A DNA stretch of 64,000 bases, taken from Parasponia andersonii (taxonomy: Eukaryota > Streptophyta > Magnoliopsida > Rosales > Cannabaceae). The translations under genes were made by a program, and so were the position numbers. Under the pieces are notes generated by a model that worked only from the letters and a program-made list of their open reading frames with translations, did not search any database and was not told the origin of the DNA. Shown here piece by piece: positions 48,197 through 61,080 of this stretch. How positions within the stretch are numbered: position 1 is the first letter of the stretch; the number at the start of each line of letters is the position of its first letter. The stretch covers positions 242,121-306,120 of the forward strand of contig JXTB01000027.1 of the NCBI GenBank assembly GCA_002914805.1. The letters run 5' to 3'.

Positions 48197-48663
48197 TGTT
48201 AAAAATAAACTTGTTTAAGCCCATAAAAAGTGTTCAGGCCCATCAACATGAGGCCCAATAAGTTGGAATTAGCCCAAGTACAAAGCTCATAAAAGAAGAA
48301 GTCCAAGTCCAAATTGAAGAAGCCTTCCACCTAGAATCTTCTAGTATTTGTTAGATATTTATTTTTTGTATTTGAATCATTTGATTACTTAGATTATTAT
48401 TATAAATGTGTAGAAGAAAATATGTATTACTTAAAGATTTTTATAATTGTTTATTTGTGTGGTTCTCCTTATTTCTCATGTAGTATAAATATCCTTTTAT
48501 ATTTTGATTCCAAGCATCAAGTAGGAAGCAAAGCCTCAAAGAGTAAAGAGAAGAGAAAAAGAAGCATAGAATTTAGTGAGTGAGTGAGCTTGAAGAATGA
48601 AATTGAGAATTTTCTCTTGTAATAATATTTGAGAGAATAATAAAGCTTATTTTACTTCCAACA
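48197..48663 (+). repeat. 5' LTR of element C (467 bp)
   Basis: Starts TGTTAAAAATAAAC and ends TTCCAACA, three bases before the primer site. A TATAAATA-type box at about 48484-48491 may be its promoter. Confidence 0.9.
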
Positions 48664-51600
48664 AAGTGGTATTAGAGCAAGGTTGTGAGTTCTTTTGAAA
48701 TTCTAAGTATGCTTCGTGTTGTAGCTTTGACTTATCTTTCACATCAGAAAAAGAATTCTTGAGATTGAAAGTATTAGCCATTTGTTCCAAACATGCTATT
48801 ATTACATATTAAATCGAAGAGCTCGATGAGACGAACACATTGCCATAAAAATCAACTCAATCGGAGTCTGAACGAGTCGTCAAAAGTTTGCTGTCATAAA
48901 TTAAGTCAACTCACAGAGTTAAGTCGAGTCCGAGCCATCAGATTCGTTGACCAAGCCGTCGGAGCCGTTGACCAGACTGTTGACCGAGTGCTTGATTTTG
49001 ACCATTAACTTTGACCAAGTCGATATACTAGTCAATCTTAAGGTTTTTTAATGTTTGGGATCCATCTGTGAAGTTGAAATTTCTACAAGCTCACTCTGTT
49101 AAGAGTTATGGCTATCGGTAGTTAGCATCTCTTCAAGTTCCACCACTTCAAGGCAGTAACTTTAGTAGTTAGACTATCAAAATGAAAGTCCTCCTTGGAG
49201 CACATTATATTTAGGAAGTAGTGGAGAAAGGCTACAAAGAGCCAAAGGATGAGGTAATACTAACCTCAACATAAAATGATAGTTTAAAAGATTCAAAAAA
49301 GAGAGACAAAAAAGCTCATGTCCTTATCTACTAGGCCTTAGATGGCGACGGATTTGAGAAAATCTCAAGTACAATCTTCACTAAAGAAGCATGAGAGAAA
49401 TTTTAAATTTCATAATAGGGAGAAGAAAAGGTTAAAAAGGTCCGTCTTCAAACTCTAAGAGAGAGTTTGATTTACTATACATAACGGAGACTGAGTCAAT
49501 TTATGACTATTTTTCAAGAGTTTTAGCCATTTTAAATCAAATGAAGAGAAATAATGAGAAACTAGAAAATGTTACGATCATGGAAAAGATTCTTCAATCA
49601 TTAGATCCAAAGTTCAAGAATATTATTACTGTCATCGAAGAAACTAAAGATTTGGGAGCTATAATGATAAAACAACTCTTGGGTTCTTTGCAAACTCACA
49701 GAAAGAGAAGATAGTCAATGTAGCGAAAGAAGTCAACGTGGTCATGGTAGAAGATAAGCCCGAGGAAAAGGATGTGGTATAAGTCGAGGGCATGGCCGAG
49801 GTTAGAATTCCAACAACAACCACAATTATCATACCAGTAATTTCAAAAGAGGAGAAAACTCAACAAGAGGTCGTGGTAGAGGATGAATGTACTCGAGGCA
49901 TGAGAAGTCTCAAGTTGAATGTTTCAATTGTCATAAGTTTGGCCATTATGCTAGAGAATGTAGAGCACTCAATAGAAGAATTGAAGAGAAAGTCAATTAC
50001 GTTGAGGAGAAAAGAGAAGAAAATGGCACTGTGCTATTATGTACCTATTATTTCAAATGTTTATTATGTACCTATTATGAAAACAAATATTTTGAGTTTG
50101 GGACAACTCTTAGAGAAAGGCTATGATATTCACTTGAAAGATTATAGTCTTTCTATAAGAGATAAATACATGAACTTGATTGCCAAGGTGCCTATATCAA
50201 GAAATAGAATGTTCTTATTAAATATTCAAAATGATATGATAAAATGTCTCAAAGTATGTTACAAGAATTCATCATGGTTATGGCATTTGAGATTCAGGTA
50301 TCTCAACTTCGGAGGACTAGAGCTACTATCTAAGAAAGAGATGGTGAGAGGCTTGCCATGCATCAATCATCCTGATCATCTTTATGAAGGATGCTTCTCG
50401 GGAAGCAATTCAGGAAAAACTTTCAAAAAGAGTCGAATTCAAAAGCCCAGAAGCTACTAAAGCTCATGCATATAGATGTGTTCAGTCCTATCAAACAAGT
50501 TCTTTCAGTAAGAGTAATTACTTCTTGCTCTTTATTGACAATTTCTCAAGAAATAGTTAGATTTATTTCTTGAAGCAAAAATTAGAAGTCTTTGAAGCTT
50601 TCAAGAAGTTTAAGGCTGTGGTAAAGAAAAAAAGAGGTTTTCAAATCAAAGTCATGAGGTCTAATAGAGGAGGAGAATTCACTTCAAAAGAGTTCCAAGA
50701 ATTCTACAAAGCCAATGGAATTCGATTATCTTTAACCGTTCTAAGATCCCCCAATAGAATAGTGTGGCAAAAAGAAAGAACCGGACCATCCTCAACATGG
50801 CTCGAAGCATGCTGAAAAGTAAGAGATTACCCAAAGAGTTCTAGGTAAAAATTGTTGCGTGTGCAGTTTACTTGTCCAATCAATATCTAATAAGAAGTGT
50901 ATGGGGAAAGACACCATAAGAAGCATGGAGTGAAAAGAAGCCTAGGATCTCCTACCTAAGAGTCTTTGGAAGCATAACTCATGTGTATGTACTAGACAAA
51001 TATACAATCAAGCTTGATGATAAAAGTGAGAAGTTCATTTTCATCGGCTACGACACTAACTCCAAAGGATATAAGTTATACAATCCCAACAATAGAAAAG
51101 TAGTCATCATTCGAGATGTAATGTTCGATGAAGAAGGTGAATGGGACTTTGGTTCTCAAATAAATGACTACAATTTCTTTCCATAATTTGAAGATGAAGA
51201 AACACTAGTAGAACAAGCAAGAGAAGTCTATCAAAAGGCTATTACTCCACCTTCCTCACTAATATCATCCACTCATGAAGATTCACCTCCATCTTTCTTA
51301 ACTAAGAGGCATGAAGAACATATAAGAAGTCTTGAAGATCTGTATAAGGTGACTGATAGACTCAAAACCTCACTCTATTTTGCCTATTTTCTGAATATGA
51401 ACTGGTATACTTTCAAGAGGTTGTACAAGATGAAAAATAGAGGAATGCGATGAATGAAAAAGTCAAAACCATAGAGAAAATGATACTTAGGAACTATCCA
51501 CTCTTCCCAAAGGTCATAAAGCTATCGGTGTAAAATGAGTGTACAAGATAAAGAAGAATGTCAATAGAGAGGTAGAAAGATACAAAGCAAGGCTAGTTGT

Positions 51601-52930
51601 GAAAGGCTATAGTCAAAGAGTCGGCATTGATTAGGATGAGGTATTCACTCCTATTGCATGATTGGAAACTATAAGACTAGTTATTTCTCTTGCTGCTCAG
51701 AACAAATAGAAGATTCATCAGATGGATGTAAAGTCTGCATTTCTGAATAGGGTTCTTGAATAAGAAGTTTATATCGAATAACTATTGGGTTATGAGGTGA
51801 AAAGGCATGAAGATAAGGTTTTGAAGCTGAAGAAGGCTCTTTACAGTCTAAAGTAAGCACCAAGAGCATAGAACAACCGAATTGACAAATATTTCCAAGA
51901 GAATGGATTCACTAAGTGCCCTTATGAAAATGCTCTCTCTGTTAATACTAAAGATAGAGACATTCTGGTTGTATGCTTGTATGTGGATGATCTCATATTC
52001 ACTGGAAGTAATCTAAAGATATTCAACGAATTCAAGAGAATAATGATACATGAGTTTGAAATGATAGATATCGGACTTATGGCATACTAACTCAGCATAG
52101 AAGTCAAGTAAAAGGAAGAAGGCATCTTTATCTTTCAAGAAAGCTATACAAAAAAGATCCTAAAGACGTTCAATATGGATGATTGTAAGATGATAAGTAT
52201 ACCGATAGAGTGCGAAATAAAATTATTCAAAGAAGATGAAGTAGAAAATGTGGATCCAACACTCTTCAAGAGCTTTGTTGGATGCCTTTGATACTTGACA
52301 TGTATAAGGCCTGACATTCTCTGTGCAACTGGACTAATGAGTTATTACATGAAAACTCCAACAACCACTCACTTCAAAGCTGCAAAGAGAATTCTCTGTT
52401 ACCAAAAAGGTACGATCAATCTTGGCTTATTCAATTCAATTTCCAATGATTACAAACTCGTTGGTTACAGTGATAGTAATTTGGCCGGAGATACTAATGA
52501 TCGAAAAATCATAACTGATTTTGTATTTTTCATGGGAGAGACTGCCTTCACTTGGGTATCTAAGAAATAACTGATTGTCACTCTTTCAACATACGAAACT
52601 TAGTACGTAGCTTCTACATCGTGTATTAGTCATGCATTCTGGCTAAAAAAGTTGTTGAAAGAGTTAAACATGCCTCAAAAGGAGCCGGCAGAGATTTGCA
52701 TCGACAGTAAGTCAGCAATAGCTTTAGTTAAAAATATAGTCTTTCATGACCAAAGCAAGCATATTGACACTACTATCACTACATAAGAGAATGTGTTGCA
52801 AATAAAGAAGTATAATTAGAGTGTGTGAGATCATAATCAGATTGTTGATATTTTCACCAAACCACTCAAGTTTGAAGACTTCGCAAGATTAAGAAATTTG
52901 CTTGGTGTTATAAAACAAATTTAAGGGGGG

Positions 52931-53397
52931 TGTTGAAAATAAACTTGTTTAAGCTTATAAAAAGTGTTCTATGCCCATTAACATGAGGCCTAATAAGTTA
53001 GAGTTAGCTCAAGTACAAAGTTCATAAAAGAAGAAGTCCAAGTTTAAATTGAAGAAGCCTCCCATCTAGAATCTTCTAGTATTAGCTAGATATTAGTTTT
53101 TTTCATGTGAGTCATTTGAATATTAGATTATTATTAGAAGTATGTAGAAGAAACTATGTGTGACTTAAGGATTTTTGTAATTGTTTATTTGTGTAGTTCT
53201 CTTTATTTCTCATGTAGTATAAATACCCATTCATATTTAGATTCTAAGCATCAAGTTAGAAGCAAAGCTTCTAAATGTGAAGAAAAAAGATAAAGAAACA
53301 TAACTTCTAGTGAGTGAATGAGCTTGAAGAGTGAAATTGAAAATTTTTTCTTGTAATAATATTTGAATGAGTAATAAAGCTTATTTTATTTCCAACA
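52931..53397 (+). repeat. 3' LTR of element C (467 bp)
   Basis: Starts TGTTGAAAATAAAC directly after a G-rich purine tract and ends TTCCAACA. Most differences from the 5' copy are C/T or G/A transitions, consistent with methylated, silent DNA. Confidence 0.9.
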
Positions 53398-53904
53398 CTC
53401 TGGTTGGAACCTATTCAATTGGAACTAGTGCGATAAAACTATGCATTCATTAGAAATTGTCCAATAAATAGACGTGTCTATTGATCAACAGACATGTCGA
53501 TTAATAAAAATATATGAGTTTAGATATAAATTTAATATATGATAATATCTAAATTAAGAAATAGAAACTATTCAGTTTCATAGATTATTTGGGATATATA
53601 TTCATCAAAAAGGTAAATTTTATAAATCTATTTTTTTTATATATCGTAGATTTATTGTACAAAAATTTGTTAAAATGGTCTACCTATTTAGCGATTTTAA
53701 TAAAATGCCTAACATTTTTAGTTGTAAAATAATTGATGTCATAGCTGTGAAAAATTACCATATTACCTTTTTCCCTAATGTGTTGAGTGACTCAACATAT
53801 TAACTAATTGATTAATTTTAATAATTAATTAATTACGTTGTAACACATGTATGAAAAATTATTGCAATAACTAGTGCATATGTTGCAACAAGAACAATAA
53901 AAAA
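53398..53904. other. spacer between element C and the solo LTR
   Basis: AT-rich, no gene. The part 53840-53900 also carries TTGCAACA-type motifs and may be a continuation of the neighbouring LTR. Confidence 0.45.
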
Positions 53905-53909
53905 AAGAA

Positions 53910-55204
53910 TGAACACAAGACGTTTTTAATGTGATTCGGATCTCTTCTATTCCACAGTGCCATGCCCAGAGATTAAACAAATTAGTAAAGTATAAAAATA
54001 ACAATCACCAATTGACTAACGCAATAAAAGATTCCTTCTTTTCAATTACCATAATGCATTGTAACGACTTCACTAATCTTGTTTAGCGAGCTCCCCTCAT
54101 CTTGTTGATCCTTCACACGTGAACTCCTTTCACTGGTTCAGATTTGTCTCCTCCCGAAGACGTCTTGTTCTTCCTCTTGAAGAACAAGATGCACTCAAAC
54201 AAAGTACCTAGAAAACTCTAAAGCTCTCTAAATCACTCAATGGCCATAGAATATGCACTATGCCTTAAAACAAAAGTTCTCTCTAAGTATATTTCTCTCA
54301 ATGAAGTGCATAAATAATTCTTTAGAGTAGTAGAGCTTTTATAGATGAATTCCAACCCCCTTGGTCGTCCATTAGAGTGTGAATAGGCCGAAATCAAATA
54401 AAGAAAAAGTTAATAACAAAATCAAAATCTTTCCATAAATGTTGTAATCAGCCAGAAAGTTTGTTGCAACACCTTTCTAAACAATTACTAGGAAAATGAC
54501 CAGATTCATGATTGCTCCTTTGATTTGGTTTGGACATGTTTTAGACAGTTGAAAATCTTCATTTAACCTGCTAAAGATTGATAATTAACCTAGAAAATCA
54601 TATCTCAATTAATATCAATCAAAAGCCAAGATTTAAGAAAATTAACCAATCTTTCCCTAAATATCCGGAGTTTTTGCAATAGATCAAGAAATCTGATCAC
54701 AACAACTCATCAAATCAAATCAATTAACTAAAGGAAACTTAATTAATTGATGAGTAAATTTTCAGCAATAATTAATGACGAAAATCCTTATGAATTCTCT
54801 TCAGAAACCTATCCTAATTCATTGATTAAAAGATGCAATCAGATATCAATCAAGAACAAAAGGATGAGGAAATAATCAATAATATATATGGTAAATATAA
54901 AAGGAATTGATTGAAAATTAATATGAAAAATATCTTATACAGCTATGCACGAAATTCCATTTATATTTCACATATATTATCACTAAAATCATCAAATATG
55001 GAAACAAAACACGTTTGGGCACATTCTAAAAAGTTTTCATATAAAGAAAAACGTAAGTTTTAGTTGTTATAAAACCAACACTTATTGTAACAACATCAGA
55101 CTTAGTGTAACAACTTCAAATTTGCTGTAACAACATCTTTTTCTTTTTATCAACTTGAGTTCTCAAAACTTTGCCAGAATGTCAAATTTTTTGACCTAAT
55201 AACA
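53910..55204 (-). mobile_element. solo LTR of the Sirevirus-like family, minus strand
   Basis: Read on the minus strand this aligns with the D LTRs from its first bases (TGTTATTAGGTCAAAAA, compare TGTTAGGTCCAAAAG) through the CATCAATTAATTAAGTTTCC region to the CTCTGGGCAT region. No internal sequence follows on either side. AAGAA occurs at both borders (53905-53909 and 55205-55209), a plausible 5-bp duplication, though in A-rich sequence. The left border is the less certain one; homology might extend to about 53840. Solo LTRs arise by recombination between the two LTRs of one element. Confidence 0.7.
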
Positions 55205-55209
55205 AAGAA

Positions 55210-55425
55210 TGATGATGTTGGTGACGTAGCCGAGGAGATATTGGGCCACGAAAACAAAAGATGAAAGTGGTGGTGGTGATACTGGGTTACAGTTTTGACA
55301 ATAAATAAAGACAAGATGATAGCAATTGAGGTGATATTGCCTACGAATTGAACATAAGAGCAAGAGAGAGAAGGCTCCGCTGAGAGGAAATAAAGCTTGT
55401 CTTATTCAATTGAAGAGCTCACCTT

Positions 55426-55481
<56 letters not shown>

Positions 55482-55588
55482 AAGTACAAGCCGTGGAAAG
55501 ACGAGAATGAGCAAAAGGACTCACAAAAAATTGACACGTATGGTGTTACTATACTACATCACCATGCTCTAGGTTTTGACACATGATA

Positions 55589-55621
<33 letters not shown>

Positions 55622-56263
55622 TGGGATCTAATAGATGTTTGACACACGGTACTATTTTATTAGCTGCTCTAATAACATTTGCTTAATTATTCCAATTCGG
55701 TGTTGATAAGTGGTCGAAAATACTTTCAATTGGATACTAACGTCTCATCACAAATAGAGTCTTCAAAGAGTCTTTAATTCTTATCGTCCTGGCATAAATT
55801 TGAAAATTTTTTATAAAAATTAGACACGTCAAATTTTCTTAATTAATTTTGTATTATCATATTATTTGTGACTTAATATTTTTAGTTAGTGACTAATTAT
55901 AAAAAATTATCACGTCCAAAACACACCTTAGAATAAAAAAAGTAGAATACACACATCAAATCCACAAGGACCACAACTATTACCTTTAGTTATTTATCTA
56001 AACAGTTTTGATAGTTATTTTTTTTCCCAACAATTTATAGAAACTAAAGGCAACCATATGTAAAGCATACTAGGCATGTAGCTTTGGTGCAAAAACTGCC
56101 ATACTTCTAAATGTATTTGGTTTGCTTCTATATGATAAATTTTGGATTTTAGAACTGCTATATATAAGTCCCCATAATTTTGATCTGGTTTGGCAAGGTA
56201 AAAAGATACACTTAGCAGTACTAAAAACGCATTATCAATGCTTGTATTTAGCTAAAATACAAC

Positions 56264-56320
<57 letters not shown>

Positions 56321-56405
56321 TTCATACCTCAGTGAACAGTACTAGCTGAATATTATAAGATCTCCTCTTCTAAATTGAGTACACGTGAGAAATACTTCAC
56401 AAAGA

Positions 56406-56453
<48 letters not shown>

Positions 56454-57147
56454 TGCTGAAAGGGTATCTTTATTATATGAAGGCAGGTATCAGCTTCAGC
56501 TTTTTTCTGTCTTTTAATTTTTAATCCATGTGTAGGTAGGGAACATAAATTATTGGAGTATTTAATTATGGATGGAATATGGATGTCTTTTGCGCGAAGT
56601 AGAATTTCCTACTCTTTTCCCCCGTACAGTCATAGCCTTTACTATCTTTTAAATTATAGGCAAGAGTAAATATAGAAATGTTTGACTTTTATGACCAGGG
56701 CTATTAATTAGTTTTGTGTTAGGGGCTTATAAGTATATGATCAAAATTTGGGTCAAAACTTATGTCCAAAGCCCAAATTTAATAACCAAATGTCCATTTA
56801 TTGTCCCGTTGTAATGTACTGCAGCGAAAATACCATTCTGAAGCCACAAACCACTGAAACCTAAAATCTTCGGACACCACCTTCGTAACATTAGAGGTCA
56901 GAGAGAGAGAGAGAGAGAGCTTCAACAAAAATAGTAGAAAGAGCTTCAAAATAACAATAGAGAGAGAGAACGATTAGAGCGATCCAAAAAAACAAAACTG
57001 AGCTATTAAAAAAGGACAAAAATATAAAAGCACAAAAATCATAAACTCGTGATTTAAAAGAAGTGGATATATTGCTATAAAATTTAAAAATGGGTCAGTA
57101 CTTAACAAAATTTTAAAAAGTGAATATCTAGCTAAATTTCTCTTTGT
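55210..57147. other. AT-microsatellite-rich spacer
   Basis: Contains long TA repeats at about 55435-55480, 55585-55621, 56267-56321 and 56409-56450, and a GA repeat at 56899-56920. No gene or transposon was recognised. Open stretches running through the TA repeats are artefacts. Confidence 0.6.
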
Positions 57148-57155
57148 ATTATGGA

Positions 57156-57969
57156 TAGAGATACAACTATGAGCTTGCGGCTCATGAGCCACCCTAGGCC
57201 CGTCCTGTAGATGGGCCGGCCCGTCTCGTCTATCATTTCTGGGCTGGGTTGACAAAGGTATTGTGGCTCGCGGGACTAAAGTTCGTGGGCTAAGCCTGGA
57301 ATAGGACAGGCCAACCCACGATGGATGACGGTGGCCAGCCCATTCTAACCTATCATGGGCCAATCCATTCTTCTATTATTTTTATATTTTTTTGTTCTAT
57401 TATTTTTTAAAATTTTTTTTGTATAATCTTAAATATTTTATGCAATCTTTCTCTTTCTAAAATAAAGTTTTGTATTGTCCCACTTAATTTGACTTGTAAA
57501 ATTTTTAATAAAGCAGTCATAAATAACAATTTTATTAACGATTTACATAATTATTTAGTTCTATTCAAATTAATTTTTCTAATATTAGTAAATATTTTTT
57601 TGATTATTTATATTAATTAACACTTAAATTAATTTGTAATTGTATGTAAATTATTTAGAATTTGATAAAAAAATAACTTTGAAGTTAAACAAAATTGTTT
57701 TTTTTTTTCTTTTTTTTTTTTTAATTAGAGTGGGTCGGCCCATGATGAACTAGAATGGGCTATTTTGGATCAGCGTATAGGCCGGGATCATTCTAGCCTG
57801 CAGGTTGGCTCGTTCTAGCTCATATATAGAGTAGTCCATAGGCTGGGCTGGGCTACTCTGGTTTTCGATGGGCCAGCCTGATCCACAAAAACAATGAGTT
57901 AGATTAGACCAACCCGCGATGGGTTTACTTAAAAAAAGTCAGGTCGGGCGACCCATTCTTGCATCTCTA
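57156..57969. mobile_element. non-autonomous hAT transposon (814 bp)
   Basis: The ends are TAGAGATACAA at the left and the reverse complement of TAGAGATGCAA at the right, the TAG-type terminal repeat of plant hAT elements. An 8-bp target duplication with two changes flanks it (ATTATGGA 57148-57155 and GTTATGAA 57970-57977), the length hAT elements make. Two GC-rich arms (57170-57360 and 57725-57960) full of GGGCC/GGCCC and GGCTGGGC words surround an AT-rich core. No transposase is present, so it depends on one encoded elsewhere. The 129-codon open stretch on the minus strand in the left arm is not a gene. Confidence 0.8.
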
Positions 57970-57977
57970 GTTATGAA

Positions 57978-58433
57978 CGAATTAATTTCTTTAAAATTTA
58001 AATGTCGGAATTTAAAGGATAGTTATGGACTATTATATGGTTCTTTGCAAAACTAAACGTCAAATGATTATGAGCTGCCTTTTGTCGTAATTTTAGACCA
58101 ACCAAAAGAGTAATCTTAACTGATCTTTTCTTTCCCTTTTTGGGATTAAGGCTTTAAGCATTAGTCTGATAAAGATTGCCCTGTAGTTTATTCTCATCAG
58201 CTAAATGTACTGCGCAAAAAATCCCCATATGTATAATGTACATCATATACGCTTGGTTGGAACGGATCCCTATAATATACACCATATTGTTCTTGATGAA
58301 ATTAATAGAAGTTCATGATTCATATCGTGAATGCAAAAGGATTATAAACTCCGTTCGGCACTGTCTATTATTCTAAAATTTACTTCTAGTCTGAACTCCA
58401 AATTACTTAATATATATATAAAAGTTATTAATT
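57978..58433. other. spacer between the hAT element and MITE copy 3
   Basis: AT-rich, no gene. A 66-codon plus-strand open stretch (58176-58376) has no recognisable features. Confidence 0.5.
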
Positions 58434-58639
58434 CAATCGATTTTTTTTTTATCTAGGTAAGTATTTTTTTTAGAATTGTCATTTAACAGTGATCTAAAAT
58501 TATAATAAAATATATAAAAAAAACGTACATTATTAATATTATTTTCTTTTAATTTTTATAATAAAAAATATACATAATAAATTTTTATTGGATAAAATAA
58601 TACTTATACCTAAATAAAAAAAAATACATACTAGATTGG
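58434..58639 (-). mobile_element. MITE family copy 3
   Basis: 206 bp; its reverse complement aligns with copies 1 and 2. It starts CCAATCTAGTATGTATTTTT, has AATAAAAATTTATTATGTATA in the first half and GATCACTGTTAAATGA near the end, and closes with AAAAATCGATTG. It is the most diverged copy. Confidence 0.65.
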
Positions 58640-60667
58640 AGTTGTTCATTGGATCCTAATTCGATGGAACCTAGCAGACTAAAGCAACTGATTAACGGTG
58701 GTTTAGGTTGATAATTTTCATTGGTAGAAAATATTTGTAAACATTTGGAAAAGAAAACGTGTTTCACGGTCCAGCCGGACAATAAATACCTACTCTTGCT
58801 CTTTTCTCCTTGCCGAAGTACCTATAGCGATAATAAATCTACCAAAAGAATCTTACTGTTCTTGTCCAAAATCAGAGAGAAATAGCGATAGAAAAAGCTC
58901 CCATTCACGTTCTTCTGGTAAGCTTCCCAGTACAAAGTCATTTCAACCCCATGCTTAGATTGGGGAAGCGCTTGGCTAAAAACAAGTCTACTCATCACCA
59001 ATTCCACCATTAAAGACCTTGCCAAAAAGATGCGAAGTTCTAACAACGACGTTAACGACTGACCCACTTCGGCCATGTCAACCCCATGCTTAGATTGGGG
59101 AAGCGCTTTATGTTATGAATTTAGACCAATTAATTTATTTAACCGGGTCTTTGGTAGGTGTATTCCGTGAATTTATGGTTGATTGGCAATGCAGTCCCTT
59201 ATCTTTTATCTTCGCAATTAAGTTTCAACTTTTTAAACAGTATAAAACTAACATTAAATATTAAGATATTACCAAATTACTCATACTCTTTTTTATTTAT
59301 ACAATTTGTTAGAGGTTTGAAGTTAGTAATTAGTAGGAGAATGAGTGGAGGTGGGGATTAAACACGTGACCTCTTATTTCTCACAGAGAAGTTAGTAATT
59401 AGAAGTAAACATAATGCATGATGGTAAATACATGAATTTATTTAATAATTCCACGGTAATTTAATTTTCTCTAATTAGGTGTCGTCGTAGGATAAGTCAC
59501 ATAATTATTAATTGAATTAAGATATTTTTAATTAATAAATAAAATATCAAAATATTTCATATTTTTTTTTATTTATTAACTATCGTTTTATGGTCAAAAT
59601 ACTATTAATAATTTAATTATATCCTCATGAGTGTGACTCATTACTTCATATTTTACCAACTTAACTCGAAATTGTCATCGTAGGGTAGGTCAATTTTGAA
59701 ATACATTCTAAAATCCTATCTCTTGGAAATTAAGCCTTGCTATTTATTTAAATGGATACCCTCCATGGGGAGGACGAAATCTGAGTATCTCTAGGCGCTA
59801 ATTAAATCTCACAGTGCTTAATTAATAATGAAGACCGTGAGATATATTGTCATATACCTCTCTCCCACTCATTATTTGAAAATCTTATGTGTTTTTACTA
59901 ATAAACATCTAATATTTTATCTAACCTAGTTGTTATATCTAATATAATTTTCTAGGTTAAACCATTAGTCAAATCTTATTTGTCCTAAATAAATTATTAG
60001 ATTTTCTAAAAATCTAAATTTATTATTATAGAAATAATTTGGCTAATCTAATTAATCGAATTAATAAAGATAGCCTAAATTAAATAAGTGTGATATTACC
60101 AAAATTTAACTATTAAACTTAAATTACATTATTCAATTTTTTTATTCATATTTAATTATTTAATCTAATTAAATTAGTCATATTCTAACTAAACTATTTT
60201 AGCATAAATATAACATGCATGCATGACATTCATAAATGACTATGAGTGGGTATAATAAATAGCATGTTATAATGTATAACCATACTATACATATCACAAA
60301 TAAAATAAAGAAAATGATATTTGCCCGAATCCTTTAGGAAATTATAACCCAATAAAATATTAAAATTACAAAGAGTTAAAAGCACGCAAGTTTGAAAACT
60401 CTCCGCTAGTCTTCTTAAGCCTTCTTTCTTCTTTTGGTAATTTTATAAATCATATTCGTAAAAAAATGATATTTCTGTAAATAGTTTCATAAAATTAGCC
60501 TAACTCATATAATATCTAAATAACCATTTTAGGTTTGGACCTTTTTTTTTTTTTTTTACGTAACTTATATATAAAATATTATGTTTTTTATATATAACAT
60601 ATATTAATATATATATTTATTATATAAAAAAGAAATTTTCGTAAGCACCTGATCCACGACCAGGTGC

Positions 60668-60716
<49 letters not shown>

Positions 60717-61080
60717 TTTATATATATATATAATATATATTAATATATATATTATATTTAAAAAAAATTGTGAGTTCTTTGGTGCGTCGAGTCAATTTCA
60801 AGCGAAAACATTTTCATCATCTTCTTTGTATATTATAAGGAAAGGGAAAGAAAAATACAATAAAGCTTATACTTATTATTAGGGTTTACATATTTTGATT
60901 TAATCAAAATAAATTGCAAAAAAAAAAATTGAAACCTTAGGATCCATATAATTAACAACCAAATATTAGTCATACATCCATCATATGATAACTAATCTAT
61001 TCAACATCAAATACATTTGAAAAATAATGCAGTACTCACTCATGCATACAAATAATTAATACAATATACTCATATAACCT
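58640..61080. other. anonymous AT-rich region with a small gene-fragment-like stretch
   Basis: 58800-59110 is richer in GC and open on the minus strand (58822-59076: MAEVGQSLTSLLELRIFL...). It carries two perfect 31-bp repeats and may be a captured or filler gene fragment; I recognise no family. The rest, to 61080, is AT-rich with a TA repeat at 60671-60713 and no gene. Confidence 0.45.
58943..59108. repeat. perfect 31-bp direct repeat
   Basis: The same 31 bases, beginning TCAACCCCATGCTTAG and ending GGGGAAGCGCTT, occur at 58943-58973 and 59078-59108, exactly 135 bases apart, in otherwise unrelated surroundings. Such a pattern fits break-repair filler DNA or a recent local copy. Confidence 0.9.

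Larger units (their letters stand above)
48197..53397 (+). mobile_element. Ty1/copia retrotransposon C, plus strand
   Basis: 5' LTR 48197-48663, primer site TGGTATTAGAGC (48667-48678), Gag about 48750-49780, zinc knuckle CFNCHKFGHYAREC (49920-49961), GAG-pre-integrase 50060-50420, integrase 50450-51190, reverse transcriptase about 51480-52300 (CLYVDDLIF near 51975), RNase H 52460-52920, purine tract AAGGGGGG (52923-52930), 3' LTR 52931-53397. Both LTRs are exactly 467 bp. My hand count gives about 65 differences, near 14%, hence several million years old. No clean target duplication is visible. Order of domains is copia. It is broken in several places. Confidence 0.92.

Noticed and set aside
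56122-56349. Protein with an IYIYIY run
   Set aside because: Product of a TA microsatellite; the same holds for 60664-60882.
56974-57363. 129-codon open stretch on the minus strand
   Set aside because: Lies largely within the GC-rich left arm of the hAT element and crosses its end; no transposase motif is present.
60647-60668. Small hairpin GCACCTG...CAGGTGC next to a TA repeat
   Set aside because: Seven-base arms are too short to mean much in 64 kb; no T-tract or RNA gene context.
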